Source: Siculibacillus lacustris (GTDB lineage Bacteria; Pseudomonadota; Alphaproteobacteria; Rhizobiales; Ancalomicrobiaceae). Taken from it: a stretch of 41,288 nt of DNA. Position numbers and translations under genes: made by a program. Position 1 is the first letter of the stretch, and every line of letters begins with the position of its first letter. Below the pieces are notes generated by a model. The model was given only the letters and a program-made list of their open reading frames with translations. It had not been told where the DNA came from and searched no databases. Location of the stretch: contig NZ_SJFN01000008.1 of assembly GCF_004328075.1 (NCBI RefSeq), positions 101,065-142,352 on the forward strand. The letters are read 5' to 3'. Below, one piece after another: positions 10,235 through 17,790 of this stretch.

Positions 10235-10579
10235 ATGACGATTTCGACGTCCGACGCGGGCCAACCCCTCAGGCAGAATGTCTCCGCCGACGCCAAGGCG
10301 ATGATGCTGTTCGACGCGAACAAAAAATCGGTGGTTGTTGCTTATTTGTTTTGGTTTTTTCTCGGTGGGTTCGGGGCTCATCGCTTTTATTCCGGGCGCA
10401 CGGGGAGCGGAATCGCTCAGCTGATTCTCGTCATCGTCGGCATTGTTCTCGCCGGCGTTGGAATCGGTTTGCTTCTGCTCCTTCCACTCGCCATCTGGGT
10501 CCTGGTGGACGCCTTCCTGATTCCCGGCTGGATCAGCAACCACAACAACCTTCTGGCGCACAGTCTCCTATCGGCTTGA
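10235..10579 (+). CDS. TM2 domain membrane protein
   Basis: The 114-residue protein has a TM2 domain: a first helix (SVVVAYLFWFFLGG), the family motif GGFGAHRFYSGRTGSGIAQ, a second long hydrophobic stretch and the WVLVDAFLIPGW ending. The start at 10235 has gggggaga at 10223-10229. The gene uses T- and A-ending codons more than its neighbours (for example the run at 10321-10360), and the 231-bp stretch before it is also less GC-rich, which suggests a different origin from the dap genes on both sides. Function of bacterial TM2 proteins is unknown. Confidence 0.85.
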   Translation: MTISTSDAGQPLRQNVSADAKAMMLFDANKKSVVVAYLFWFFLGGFGAHRFYSGRTGSGIAQLILVIVGIVLAGVGIGLLLLLPLAIWVLVDAFLIPGWISNHNNLLAHSLLSA

Positions 10580-10631
10580 GAGTTCACTCGCCCGGTTGAC
10601 GCCGTCCGTCCCGTGGGGCTAATCGCGGGGC

Positions 10632-11813
10632 ATGACCATGCTGCCCCCCCTCGACGATCCCGTCGCCATCGCCCGCGCCCTGCTGATGTGCCCCTCGGTG
10701 ACGCCGGCCGACGGCGGCGCGCTGGCGCTGGTCGAGGCGATCGCCGAAGCCCTCGGCTTTGCCGGCGAGCGGCCGGTGTTCACCGCGCCCGACACCCCGG
10801 ACGTCGAGAATCTGTTCGCCCGCCGCGGCGACAGCGGCCCGCATCTGGTCTTCGCCGGCCACACCGACGTGGTGCCGCCCGGCGACGTCGCGCGCTGGCG
10901 CCACGATCCCTTCGCCGGCGCGATCGACGACGGCCACCTGTGGGGCCGCGGCGCCGTCGACATGAAGGGCGGCATCGCCGCCTTCCTCGCCGCCGTCGGC
11001 CGCCTGGTCCGCGACGGGCGCATGCCCGAGGGCCGTGTCTCGCTGCTGATCACCGGCGACGAAGAGGGACCGTCGATCAACGGCACGCCGAAGCTGCTCG
11101 CCTGGGCGCTGGCACGGGGCGAACGCTTCGACGCCGCGGTGGTCGGCGAGCCGACCAACCCGGAGGCGATCGGCGACGCGATCAAGGTCGGCCGCCGCGG
11201 CTCGCTGTCGGGCACCGTCACGGTCACCGGCCAGCAGGGCCACGTCGCCTATCCCGACCTCGCCGACAACCCGATCCCCAAGCTCGTCCGCCTCGTCGCG
11301 GCGCTCGGCGATGAACCGCTCGACACCGGCAACGACCGCTTTCCGCCGTCGAACCTCGAATTCGTCTCGCTCGACGTCGGCAATCCCGCCTGGAACGTCA
11401 TCCCGCGCGACGCCCGCGGCCGCTTCAACGTCCGCTTCAACGACATCTGGACGCCGGCCACCCTCGAGGCCGAATTGCGCGCCCGCCTGACCCGAGCCGC
11501 CGGCAACGCCGTCGATTGGGAACTGGTCGTCGAGCGCCCGACCAGCGACAGTTTCCTGACCCGCGACCCCGGCCTGATCGACGTGCTCGCCGCCGCCGTC
11601 GAGACGGTCACCGGCCGCCGCCCGACGCTCTCGACCAGCGGCGGCACGTCGGATGCCCGCTACATCAAGGATCATTGCCCGGTGGTCGAATTCGGCCTGG
11701 TCGGCCAGACCATGCACAAGATCGACGAGCGGGTGGCGGTGGCCGACCTCGAACTCCTGACCCGTGTCTACGAGGCCTTCCTCGTCGGCTGGTTCGAAAC
11801 GGCGGCACGATGA
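10632..11813 (+). CDS. dapE: Succinyl-diaminopimelate desuccinylase
   Basis: The 393-residue M20 metallopeptidase-family enzyme hydrolyses N-succinyl-LL-diaminopimelate in lysine and cell-wall synthesis. Metal and catalytic motifs are in order: FAGHTDVVPPGD (His ligand, catalytic Asp), WGRGAVDMKGG (bridging Asp), TGDEEGPS (catalytic Glu and ligand), GEPTN, and TSGGTSDARY near the C-terminus. The dimerisation domain (GRRGSLSGTVTVTG) lies between. The start is the first ATG of MTMLPP. Its stop overlaps the next gene by four bases (ATGA), so the two are coupled. Confidence 0.97.
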   Translation: MTMLPPLDDPVAIARALLMCPSVTPADGGALALVEAIAEALGFAGERPVFTAPDTPDVENLFARRGDSGPHLVFAGHTDVVPPGDVARWRHDPFAGAIDDGHLWGRGAVDMKGGIAAFLAAVGRLVRDGRMPEGRVSLLITGDEEGPSINGTPKLLAWALARGERFDAAVVGEPTNPEAIGDAIKVGRRGSLSGTVTVTGQQGHVAYPDLADNPIPKLVRLVAALGDEPLDTGNDRFPPSNLEFVSLDVGNPAWNVIPRDARGRFNVRFNDIWTPATLEAELRARLTRAAGNAVDWELVVERPTSDSFLTRDPGLIDVLAAAVETVTGRRPTLSTSGGTSDARYIKDHCPVVEFGLVGQTMHKIDERVAVADLELLTRVYEAFLVGWFETAAR

Positions 11814-12382
11814 TCGACTGGGCCGAGATCCGCGCCGGCGTGCTCGGCAGCTTCGGGCTGCTGATCGGCGACCCCCATGCCATGGCCCGTTTCGACTGTT
11901 CCTTCCGCGGCTTCTGGCGCTCGTTCTGGGTCATCCCGCTGATGGTGCCGGCGGCGCTGGTGTCGATCCTCGCCGATCGTTCGCTGGTCGAGGGCACCGC
12001 TTCGCCGTCCGCCGTGGCGATCGCCGGCCTCGCCTCCTACCTTCTCGGCTGGATCGCCTTTCCGGTGGTGATGGCGGCGCTGGCCGGCCCGCTCGGGCTG
12101 GGGCCGCGCTACGTGCCGATGATGGTGGCGCGCAACTGGTCGTCGATCCTCGGCACACTGCCCTATGTGGTGGTCACCCTCGCCTGGCTGATCGGTCTGA
12201 TGCCGGTGCGCCTGCTCGCCCTCGCCACCCTGGCGGCGCTCGGCTTCGATCTCTATGTCTCCTTCCGGGTGATGCGCGCCGCCGCCGCCGCCCCGCCCGG
12301 TCTCGCCGCCGGACTGGTGGCGCTCGATCTGGTTCTGACCCTGTTGATCGACGCCGGCACCGCCCGTTTCGTCGTCGGCTGA
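11810..12382 (+). CDS. Conserved inner-membrane protein of unknown function
   Basis: The 190-residue protein shows five likely membrane helices: FWVIPLMVPAALVSILA, AIAGLASYLLGWIAFPVVMAALA, ILGTLPYVVVTLAWLIGLM, VRLLALATLAALGFDLYV and a last one in PPGLAAGLVALDLVLTLLI. No catalytic motif is apparent and I cannot assign a family. It is translationally coupled to dapE by an ATGA overlap and followed after 18 bases by an NlpC/P60 peptidase, so a cell-envelope role is possible, but that is only inferred from position. Confidence 0.75.
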   Translation: MIDWAEIRAGVLGSFGLLIGDPHAMARFDCSFRGFWRSFWVIPLMVPAALVSILADRSLVEGTASPSAVAIAGLASYLLGWIAFPVVMAALAGPLGLGPRYVPMMVARNWSSILGTLPYVVVTLAWLIGLMPVRLLALATLAALGFDLYVSFRVMRAAAAAPPGLAAGLVALDLVLTLLIDAGTARFVVG

Positions 12383-12400
12383 CCCGCTCCGGAGGCCCCC

Positions 12401-13273
12401 GTGATCGACTTCGACCCGCGCCTGACCCCCGCCCGCTCCGATCTCGCCGCCCGCCGGCTCCAGGCCCGCGTCACCGCCGAACGTTTCGTCGACGGCACGC
12501 CGGCCCGCGTCGTGGTCGGTCTGGCGCCGCTGCGGCGCGGCCCCCGCGGCGACGCTCGGCTCGACACCGAGGCCCTGGCCGGCGAGAGCCTCACCGTCTA
12601 CGACGAGGACGAGGAGGGCTGGGGCTGGGTCCAGCTCGACCGCGACGGCTACGTCGGCTATCTGCCGACCCACGCCTACATGAAGGGCGACGTCGCCCGA
12701 CCGACCCATCGGGTCACGGCGCTCAGGACCTTCGTCTACCCCGCCCTGTCGATCAAGGAACCGCCGCTCGACTGGTTGACGCTTGGCGCCCGCATCGCGG
12801 GGATCGCCGAGCGGGTGGTCGACGGCCGCGCCTATGTGATCACCGCGAGCGGCGGGGTGGTGGTCGCCGACCATCTTGCCCCCCTCGATCGCGTCGAGGC
12901 CGATCCGGTGGTGGTCGCCGAACGCTTCCTCGGCACGCCCTATCTGTGGGGCGGGCGCTCCAGCCTGGGGATCGATTGCTCCGGTCTGGTCCAGACCGCG
13001 CTCGAGGCCTGCGGCGTCGCCGCACCCCGCGACACCGACCTCCAGGAGGCGGCCCTCGGCACGCCCGTCGATCTCGACCCGGCCCAGTGGCGGCGCGGCG
13101 ATCTGCTGTTCTGGCCCGGCCACGTCGGTCTGGTGCGCGACGCGACGACCTTCCTCCACGCCAATGCCCACGTCATGGCGGTGTCGATCGAGCCGATCGC
13201 CGCGGGCCTGGCCCGTATCGCCGCCGCCGGGGCGCCGCTGCGCTCGGTCCGCCGCGTCGAGCGTCCTCAGTAA
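12401..13273 (+). CDS. NlpC/P60 family cell-wall endopeptidase
   Basis: The 290-residue protein starts at GTG 12401, with ggagg at 12391-12395. The first two-thirds are SH3-like segments (GWGWVQLDRDGYVGYLPTHAY is one), used for binding wall peptides. The C-terminal NlpC/P60 domain has the catalytic Cys in GIDCSGLVQTAL, preceded by GTPYLWGGRSS, and a His in PGHVGLV, with a possible third residue in HANAHVM. Such enzymes cut gamma-D-Glu-diaminopimelate bonds. No signal peptide is visible, so it may be cytoplasmic and act on recycled peptides. Its 3' end overlaps the convergent ghrA-like gene by seven bases. Confidence 0.9.
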   Translation: MIDFDPRLTPARSDLAARRLQARVTAERFVDGTPARVVVGLAPLRRGPRGDARLDTEALAGESLTVYDEDEEGWGWVQLDRDGYVGYLPTHAYMKGDVARPTHRVTALRTFVYPALSIKEPPLDWLTLGARIAGIAERVVDGRAYVITASGGVVVADHLAPLDRVEADPVVVAERFLGTPYLWGGRSSLGIDCSGLVQTALEACGVAAPRDTDLQEAALGTPVDLDPAQWRRGDLLFWPGHVGLVRDATTFLHANAHVMAVSIEPIAAGLARIAAAGAPLRSVRRVERPQ

Positions 13274-14211
13274 CCGCGGCCGCGGTCGACCCGATGGGGC
13301 AGGGGCTCGCCGCGCTCGACCGCGGCGATGCCGTCGACGATCTGGGCGACCAGCGCCTCCGGGTCGGAATCCGCCGCGGCATGCGGGCTGACGAACACCC
13401 GTGGATGGCGCCACAGGGGCGAGGCGGTGGGCAAGGGCTCGTGCTCGAACACGTCGAGCGAGGCGGCGCCGAGGGTGCCGTCGTCGAGCGCCGCCAGGAT
13501 GTCGGCCTCGACCTGCAGGCTGCCGCGACCGGCGTTGATCAGCACCGGCCCGCCCATATGGGCGCCGCGCCCGAGCCGGGCGAACAGATCGCGCCGCAGG
13601 ATGCCGCGGGTCTCGGGCGTCGCCGGCAGCAGCACCACCAGAATATCGGTCGCGCCCAGGAAGGCGTCGAGCCCGGCCGTCCCGGCGAAGCTGTCGATCC
13701 CCGGCACCTCCTGCGGCGTGCGGCTCCACCCGGCGACCCGGAAGCCGAGCCGCCGCAGCACCGCCGCGGCGTCGCGGCCGAGCACGCCGAGCCCCATGAT
13801 CCCGACCCGCACCGCCCCGGCGGCCGGCTGATAGAGGGTCAGCCATTCGGCCCGCGCCTGGGCCTCTGCCAGGGTCGCCACTCGCCGGTGATGCATGAGC
13901 ACGTGCATCACCACCCATTCGGTCATCCGCGCCGTCAGATCGGGGTCGACGATCCGGGCGACCGGCACCTCCGGCAGGGTCGGATCGCCGAGCAGCGCGT
14001 CGACGCCGGCGCCGAGGTTGAAGACCGCCCGCAGGTTCGGCAGGCCGGCGAGGAACCCCGGCTCGGGCTTCCACACCGCCGCCCAGCGGATCGCCGTGGC
14101 ATCGAACGGCTCACGCCCGTCGACCACCGCGAGGCCCGGCGGCGCGAGGCGGCGGAAGCGGGCGAGCCAGGGGGCGGGGTCCCAGCCCCGGACGGCGACG
14201 ACGAGCGACAT
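13267..14211 (-). CDS. ghrA: Glyoxylate/hydroxypyruvate reductase A-like D-2-hydroxyacid dehydrogenase
   Basis: The 314-residue enzyme belongs to the NAD(P)H-dependent 2-hydroxyacid dehydrogenases, closest in look to GhrA, which reduces glyoxylate to glycolate and hydroxypyruvate to glycerate. The nucleotide-binding motif is VGIMGLGVLGRDAAAVL. The catalytic residues are Arg in INAGRGSLQ, Glu in DVFEHEPLP and His in SPHAAA. The GhrA hallmark WKPEPG, followed by LRAVFNLGAGVD, is present. The start at 14211 is the first ATG of the conserved opening MSLVVAVRGWDP. It is a single gene with no operon partner on this strand. Confidence 0.88.
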   Translation of the reverse strand: MSLVVAVRGWDPAPWLARFRRLAPPGLAVVDGREPFDATAIRWAAVWKPEPGFLAGLPNLRAVFNLGAGVDALLGDPTLPEVPVARIVDPDLTARMTEWVVMHVLMHHRRVATLAEAQARAEWLTLYQPAAGAVRVGIMGLGVLGRDAAAVLRRLGFRVAGWSRTPQEVPGIDSFAGTAGLDAFLGATDILVVLLPATPETRGILRRDLFARLGRGAHMGGPVLINAGRGSLQVEADILAALDDGTLGAASLDVFEHEPLPTASPLWRHPRVFVSPHAAADSDPEALVAQIVDGIAAVERGEPLPHRVDRGRGY

Positions 14212-14358
14212 GACGGATCTCCGGACAGGCGTAGGAACGGGCGCACCTTGTGGGCGAGAATCCCGCGCCGGTCCAGCCCCGACGGTCGGATCCGGGCCCT
14301 GCGGGGGCGAAGCGCGCGAATCTCTCGCGAATCACTCGCGACTTCGACCCGCTGCCGA

Positions 14359-14391
14359 TTGACCCGCGCCGCCGGCTCACTTATGTGAGCC
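14359..14391 (+). promoter_or_regulatory. Candidate def promoter and palindrome abutting the start codon
   Basis: TTGACC at 14359-14364 and TATGTG at 14382-14387 are 17 bases apart. The predicted start of transcription falls at about 14394, the A of the def ATG. A perfect 7-bp inverted repeat (ggctcac, ttat, gtgagcc; 14374-14391) covers the -10 region and ends two bases before the ATG. No ribosome site is visible. Either the mRNA is leaderless or the palindrome acts as operator or RNA hairpin. Confidence 0.35.
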
Positions 14392-14393
14392 TG

Positions 14394-14951
14394 ATGACCA
14401 AACGCGACATCATCACCCTGCCCGATCCGCGCCTCAAACTCGTCTCCGAGCCGGTGGCCGTGGTCGACGACGCCATCCGCGCGCTGCTCGACGACATGCT
14501 CGAGACCATGTACGCCGCCCCCGGCATCGGGCTGGCGGCGATCCAGATCGGCATCGCCAAGCGTCTGGTGACCATCGACGTCGCCCGCGAGGGCGAACCG
14601 CCGGCGCCGATGTTCCTGGTCAACCCGAAGATTCTGTGGGCCTCCGAGGACCTCGTCGAGCATCAGGAGGGCTGCCTGTCGGTGCCCGAGCACTACGACG
14701 AGGTGGTCCGCCCGGCCCGCGTCCGCGTCGCCTACCTCGATCGCGACGGCGCGCCGCGCGAGATCGAGGCCGACGGCCTGCTCGCCGTGTGCCTGCAGCA
14801 CGAGATCGACCATCTCGACGGCGTCATGTTCGTCGACCATCTGTCGCGCCTGAAGCGCGAGCGGGTCACCAAGCGCTTCGCAAAGCAGGCCAAGCTCAAG
14901 GCCCGCGACGAGACCCCGCGCCGCTTCGGCCTGATGCGCCCGACGCTCTGA
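14394..14951 (+). CDS. def: Peptide deformylase
   Basis: The 185-residue metalloenzyme removes the formyl group from the initiator methionine of new proteins. All three motifs are present: [10 protein letters not shown] (motif 1), EGCLSVP with the metal Cys (motif 2) and QHEIDHLDG with the HExxH metal ligands (motif 3). It begins [15 protein letters not shown] as in other alphaproteobacteria. The usual partner fmt (methionyl-tRNA formyltransferase) does not follow; instead two hairpins and the convergent uppP gene come next. Confidence 0.97.
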   Translation: MTKRDIITLPDPRLKLVSEPVAVVDDAIRALLDDMLETMYAAPGIGLAAIQIGIAKRLVTIDVAREGEPPAPMFLVNPKILWASEDLVEHQEGCLSVPEHYDEVVRPARVRVAYLDRDGAPREIEADGLLAVCLQHEIDHLDGVMFVDHLSRLKRERVTKRFAKQAKLKARDETPRRFGLMRPTL

Positions 14952-14955
14952 CGCG

Positions 14956-15029
14956 ACGGGCGCCCCGCGGGCGCCCGTGAATGCGTGAATGGACGTGAGA
15001 AGGCGTGGCCGCGCCCTGGACCAGGGCGC
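14956..15029. terminator. Two hairpins between convergent def and uppP
   Basis: acgggcgcc at 14956-14964 pairs with ggcgcccgt at 14970-14978 (9 bp, 5-base loop). gcgccctgg at 15011-15019 pairs with ccagggcgc at 15021-15029. Neither is followed by a clear T run, but two strong stems between converging genes probably end transcription from both sides. Confidence 0.4.
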
Positions 15030-15038
15030 GCGCGCCGC

Positions 15039-15911
15039 TCAGTCGAGCACGCCGAGGCCGACGGCGAGCAGCAGGAAGGCCCCCATCGCCATCCGATAGA
15101 TGACGAAGGGCCAAGCCGAGAACCGTTCCATCACCCGCATCAGCGTCCAGATCGCCACGAAGGCCGAGATCGACGCGGTCAGCAGGCCGACCCCGAGCAC
15201 TTCCCAGCCGTGGGCGTCGAGCCCGGCATGGCGCAGCTCGAGCAGTTCCTTGAGGCCCGCCCCGAGGATCGCCGGCAGGCCGAGCAGGAACGAGAACCGC
15301 GCCGCGTCGTCGCGCTTCAAGCCCAGGAACATCGCCGCCGTCAGGGTCGATCCGGAGCGCGACACGCCCGGGATCAGCGCCCCGACCTGGGCCAACCCGA
15401 CGATGATCGCGTCGCGCAGGCGGATCTCCTCGAAGGTCCGCTTGTGGCGGCTGACCAACTCGGCCAGCGCCAGCAGCAGCGCCATGCCGATCGATGCCGC
15501 GCCGATCACCCACAGTTCGCGCAAGGGCGAACCGCAGGTGTTGAGCTGCTTCTTCAGGAGCAGACCACCGACGACGATCGGGATGGTGGCGATGACGATG
15601 CCGATCGCCAGCCGGAAGTCGGGGGAGCGGTAGTCGCCGCTGCGCACCGCGAATATCGTGCCGCCGACCAGAGCGACGACGTCCTTCCAGAAATAGCTGA
15701 CCACCGCGAACAATGCCGCGAGCTGCATCGCCGCCGAGAAGGCCGAGCCGGGGTCGGTCCATCCGAACAGCGCCGGGACGATCCGCATGTGCGCCGTCGA
15801 GGAGATCGGCAGCAGTTCGGTGATGCCCTGAACGACCCCGAGGATCGCCACCTTGGTGGTGCCGAGGTCGACGAATCCGGTGTCGATGCCGTTGGTGCAG
15901 GCGCTGGCCAT
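15039..15911 (-). CDS. uppP: Undecaprenyl-diphosphatase
   Basis: The 290-residue multi-pass membrane enzyme converts undecaprenyl diphosphate to the monophosphate, recycling the lipid carrier for peptidoglycan; overproduction gives bacitracin resistance. The first signature is GVVQGITELLPISSTAH, the Glu-rich and His-containing catalytic region, and the second is ALIPGVSRSGST. The SSTAHM variant with PGSAFSAAMQLAALFAV is the subtype seen in Rhizobiales and cyanobacteria. The start at 15911 (MASACTNG) is the best fit; the frame is open another 41 codons with no homology. Eight or so membrane helices are visible. Confidence 0.93.
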   Translation of the reverse strand: MASACTNGIDTGFVDLGTTKVAILGVVQGITELLPISSTAHMRIVPALFGWTDPGSAFSAAMQLAALFAVVSYFWKDVVALVGGTIFAVRSGDYRSPDFRLAIGIVIATIPIVVGGLLLKKQLNTCGSPLRELWVIGAASIGMALLLALAELVSRHKRTFEEIRLRDAIIVGLAQVGALIPGVSRSGSTLTAAMFLGLKRDDAARFSFLLGLPAILGAGLKELLELRHAGLDAHGWEVLGVGLLTASISAFVAIWTLMRVMERFSAWPFVIYRMAMGAFLLLAVGLGVLD

Positions 15912-16205
15912 GTCCTGGTCGTCCGATCTGAGGCGAGGAGAACGTCCGCGAAGCGATCGCGCGACCGGCGGCGGCAGGGCCGCGACCGGTCCCGAACCGC
16001 CGGTTCCTGCCGTTTCGCCTACGCGAATTCGCACTGCAGGGCAAGGGCGCCGGGCGCGACGGGCGGCGGAAAGTAGGGTGGATCATGGTTTCGAGAGTCT
16101 TGCTGCCTACGAACGGTTTCGAGCGAGTGCGGCAACGAAGTATAGATATGTATTTAAATCGTCTTTATTCGGGTTTTCCAAAACAGCGCCAATCTTTGAC
16201 GTGGA

Positions 16206-16211
16206 TATAAT
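16206..16211 (+). promoter_or_regulatory. Consensus -10 hexamer upstream of the cysteine peptidase gene
   Basis: The 341-bp gap 15912-16252 is AT-rich from about 16130. It contains an exact TATAAT at 16206-16211, 41 bases before the next start codon. No good -35 hexamer lies 16-18 bases upstream; a TTGACG at 16196-16201 is too close to pair with it. Confidence 0.3.
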
Positions 16212-16252
16212 TCGAATATGCGAAGGTTGCTTCATGGGACATGGGGTGACCG

Positions 16253-16894
16253 ATGAGCAAGACGACAAACGGGATCTTCGGGCTGGCGCTGTTGGCTCTC
16301 GCCTTGGGGGCGCCTGCGGGCGCCGACGCCAAGGAGAGCGTGATGCTCGCCCGCCTGCCCGAGACCACCAATGCTCTGCCGGTCGGTGACGCCCGTCCGG
16401 TCTGGGGCTGGGTCGACTTCTGTCGCCGCTATGCCCGCGAATGCGACGGTCCGCGTCTCGCCGCCCGCGACATCCGCCTCGACGCCGCCGCCTGGGCGGT
16501 GCTGGTCGACGTCAACCGCTCGGTCAACGCCGCCATCGAACCGGTCACCGACATGGAGCACTGGGGCGTGCCCGATCGCTGGGACCTGCCCACCGACGGC
16601 CGCGGCGACTGCGAGGACTATGTCCTCCTGAAGCGAAAGATGCTGATCGAGCGCGGCTTCCCCCGGCAGGCGCTGCTCGTCACGGTGGTCATCGACACCC
16701 ATGGCGACGGACATGCGGTGCTCACCGCGCGCACCGACCACGGCGACTTCGTGCTCGACAACATGCGCGACGATCTCCTCGCCTGGGTCCGCACCGGCTA
16801 TCGCTTCGTCAAACGCCAGTCGCAGGAAGATCCCAATCGCTGGGTCGCTCTCGACGACGGTGTCCAGTCGCCGGCGATGGTGTCGACGCACTGA
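16253..16894 (+). CDS. Periplasmic transglutaminase-like cysteine peptidase (BTLCP family)
   Basis: The 213-residue protein has a signal peptide (residues 1-26, ending PAGADA) and a mature domain of the bacterial transglutaminase-like cysteine proteinase family, Pfam Peptidase_C93. The catalytic triad is visible as Cys in GRGDCEDYV, His in GDGHAVL and Asp in FVLDNM. The family includes LapG, which cuts large adhesins under cyclic-di-GMP control, but no LapD or adhesin gene is near and the Rhizobiales homologues are mostly uncharacterised. A tggggtga ribosome site precedes the ATG. Confidence 0.88.
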   Translation: MSKTTNGIFGLALLALALGAPAGADAKESVMLARLPETTNALPVGDARPVWGWVDFCRRYARECDGPRLAARDIRLDAAAWAVLVDVNRSVNAAIEPVTDMEHWGVPDRWDLPTDGRGDCEDYVLLKRKMLIERGFPRQALLVTVVIDTHGDGHAVLTARTDHGDFVLDNMRDDLLAWVRTGYRFVKRQSQEDPNRWVALDDGVQSPAMVSTH

Positions 16895-17120
16895 CGCTTT
16901 CCCGGCTGCCTGATCGGTGACCCCTGACCGCCTGTTTCGACGGCGCGCGCCAGGGGCCCCTGCGTCGCCCTGCCACGCATGAGTCGCATGGCTGGCGCCG
17001 CGCTGCCACCATTTCGCCATCTTGGTTGATGGAAGGTTTACGACGGGAAACCGGGTTAATTTGCCCGAACAACGAATTGACGCGGAAAAGGCGCGGCGAC
17101 GGCTCGGAAAGGATGTTTCC

Positions 17121-17134
17121 TGTACATATGCACA
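17121..17134. promoter_or_regulatory. Near-perfect palindrome upstream of the DUF1127 gene
   Basis: The 391-bp gap 16895-17285 has no convincing gene and is less GC-rich than its surroundings. It holds tgtacatatgcaca at 17121-17134, a 14-bp palindrome with one mismatched pair, 152 bases before the DUF1127 start. It could be an operator; the regulator is unknown. Confidence 0.25.
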
Positions 17135-17285
17135 AGACGCATGGCAGGGGTCGAGCCAACCGCCTTCAAATTGTGCAGCAAATGTCTATTTATGCGGCAT
17201 CTGCTTCGCGGGTCGTTTCGGGGGGAGGTCCTGACGGAACGACCGGCATCACAAGGGAGGGACCGCCAGGTCCCAGGTGGTCATC

Positions 17286-17450
17286 ATGTCGATCTACTCC
17301 ATCGCCACGCACGTTCGCTCCTCGCTCGAGCGTTATCGCAACTACCGCCGCGCCGTGCGCGAGCTCTCCGCGCTCGACGACCATCAGCTCGGCGACATCG
17401 GCCTGGTCCGCAGCCGCATCGAAGAAGTCGCGCGCGGCACCATGCACTGA
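17286..17450 (+). CDS. Small DUF1127 domain protein
   Basis: The 54-residue ORF begins MSIYSIATHVRSSLERYRNY and contains the DUF1127 core RRAVRELSALDDHQLGDIGLVRSRIEEVARG, an Arg-rich helix pair. The pattern L-x-x-L-D/S-D-x-x-L-x-D-I-G-L-x-R is diagnostic. DUF1127 proteins are very common in alphaproteobacteria. In Agrobacterium, small DUF1127 proteins have been linked to phosphate metabolism and RNA turnover, and that link to RNA is what I would expect here. An intrinsic terminator follows at once (17474-17499), so it is probably a single-gene transcript. Confidence 0.88.
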   Translation: MSIYSIATHVRSSLERYRNYRRAVRELSALDDHQLGDIGLVRSRIEEVARGTMH

Positions 17451-17473
17451 GATCCGTCGTCCGGCGGTGATCG

Positions 17474-17499
17474 AAGAGGCGGCTCCGGCCGCCTCTTTC
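17474..17499 (+). terminator. Intrinsic terminator after the DUF1127 gene
   Basis: aagaggcggc at 17474-17483 and gccgcctctt at 17488-17497 form a perfect 10-bp stem with a 4-base loop. The stem ends in TTT, and cgcgtttt follows. It lies 24 bases after the stop codon. Confidence 0.85.
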
Positions 17500-17790
17500 G
17501 CGTTTTCGGGGGGTGGCCGAGCGGCGCGACCGGCAACCGTGGTCGAAATGACGTAGCGTAACTCGATGTCGGGCGTCGCATTTCGACGTCCCGCGAGGCT
17601 TACGACGCGAAACTTTCGTCGATCGAGAGAAATTTCGTCTCGGTCTTTTCCCGATGTTAATCAGCGGACACGACTCTGGCATCGGCCGTCCCTTCGTGAG
17701 GGATGACACGAATTGACCGGATCGGCCCGATGGAACGGCACGACGGTCCAATCGATTCGCACGCCAGTGTTTTCGGTTCGAGGATCGACG

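Noticed and set aside
11768-14074. Very long minus-strand open frame opposite dapE, the NlpC gene and ghrA
   Set aside because: High-GC shadow with low-complexity Arg/Gly composition; real proteins with clear motifs occupy the other frames.
16196-16211. TTGACG and TATAAT as a promoter pair
   Set aside because: The spacer is only four bases, so they cannot serve the same promoter.
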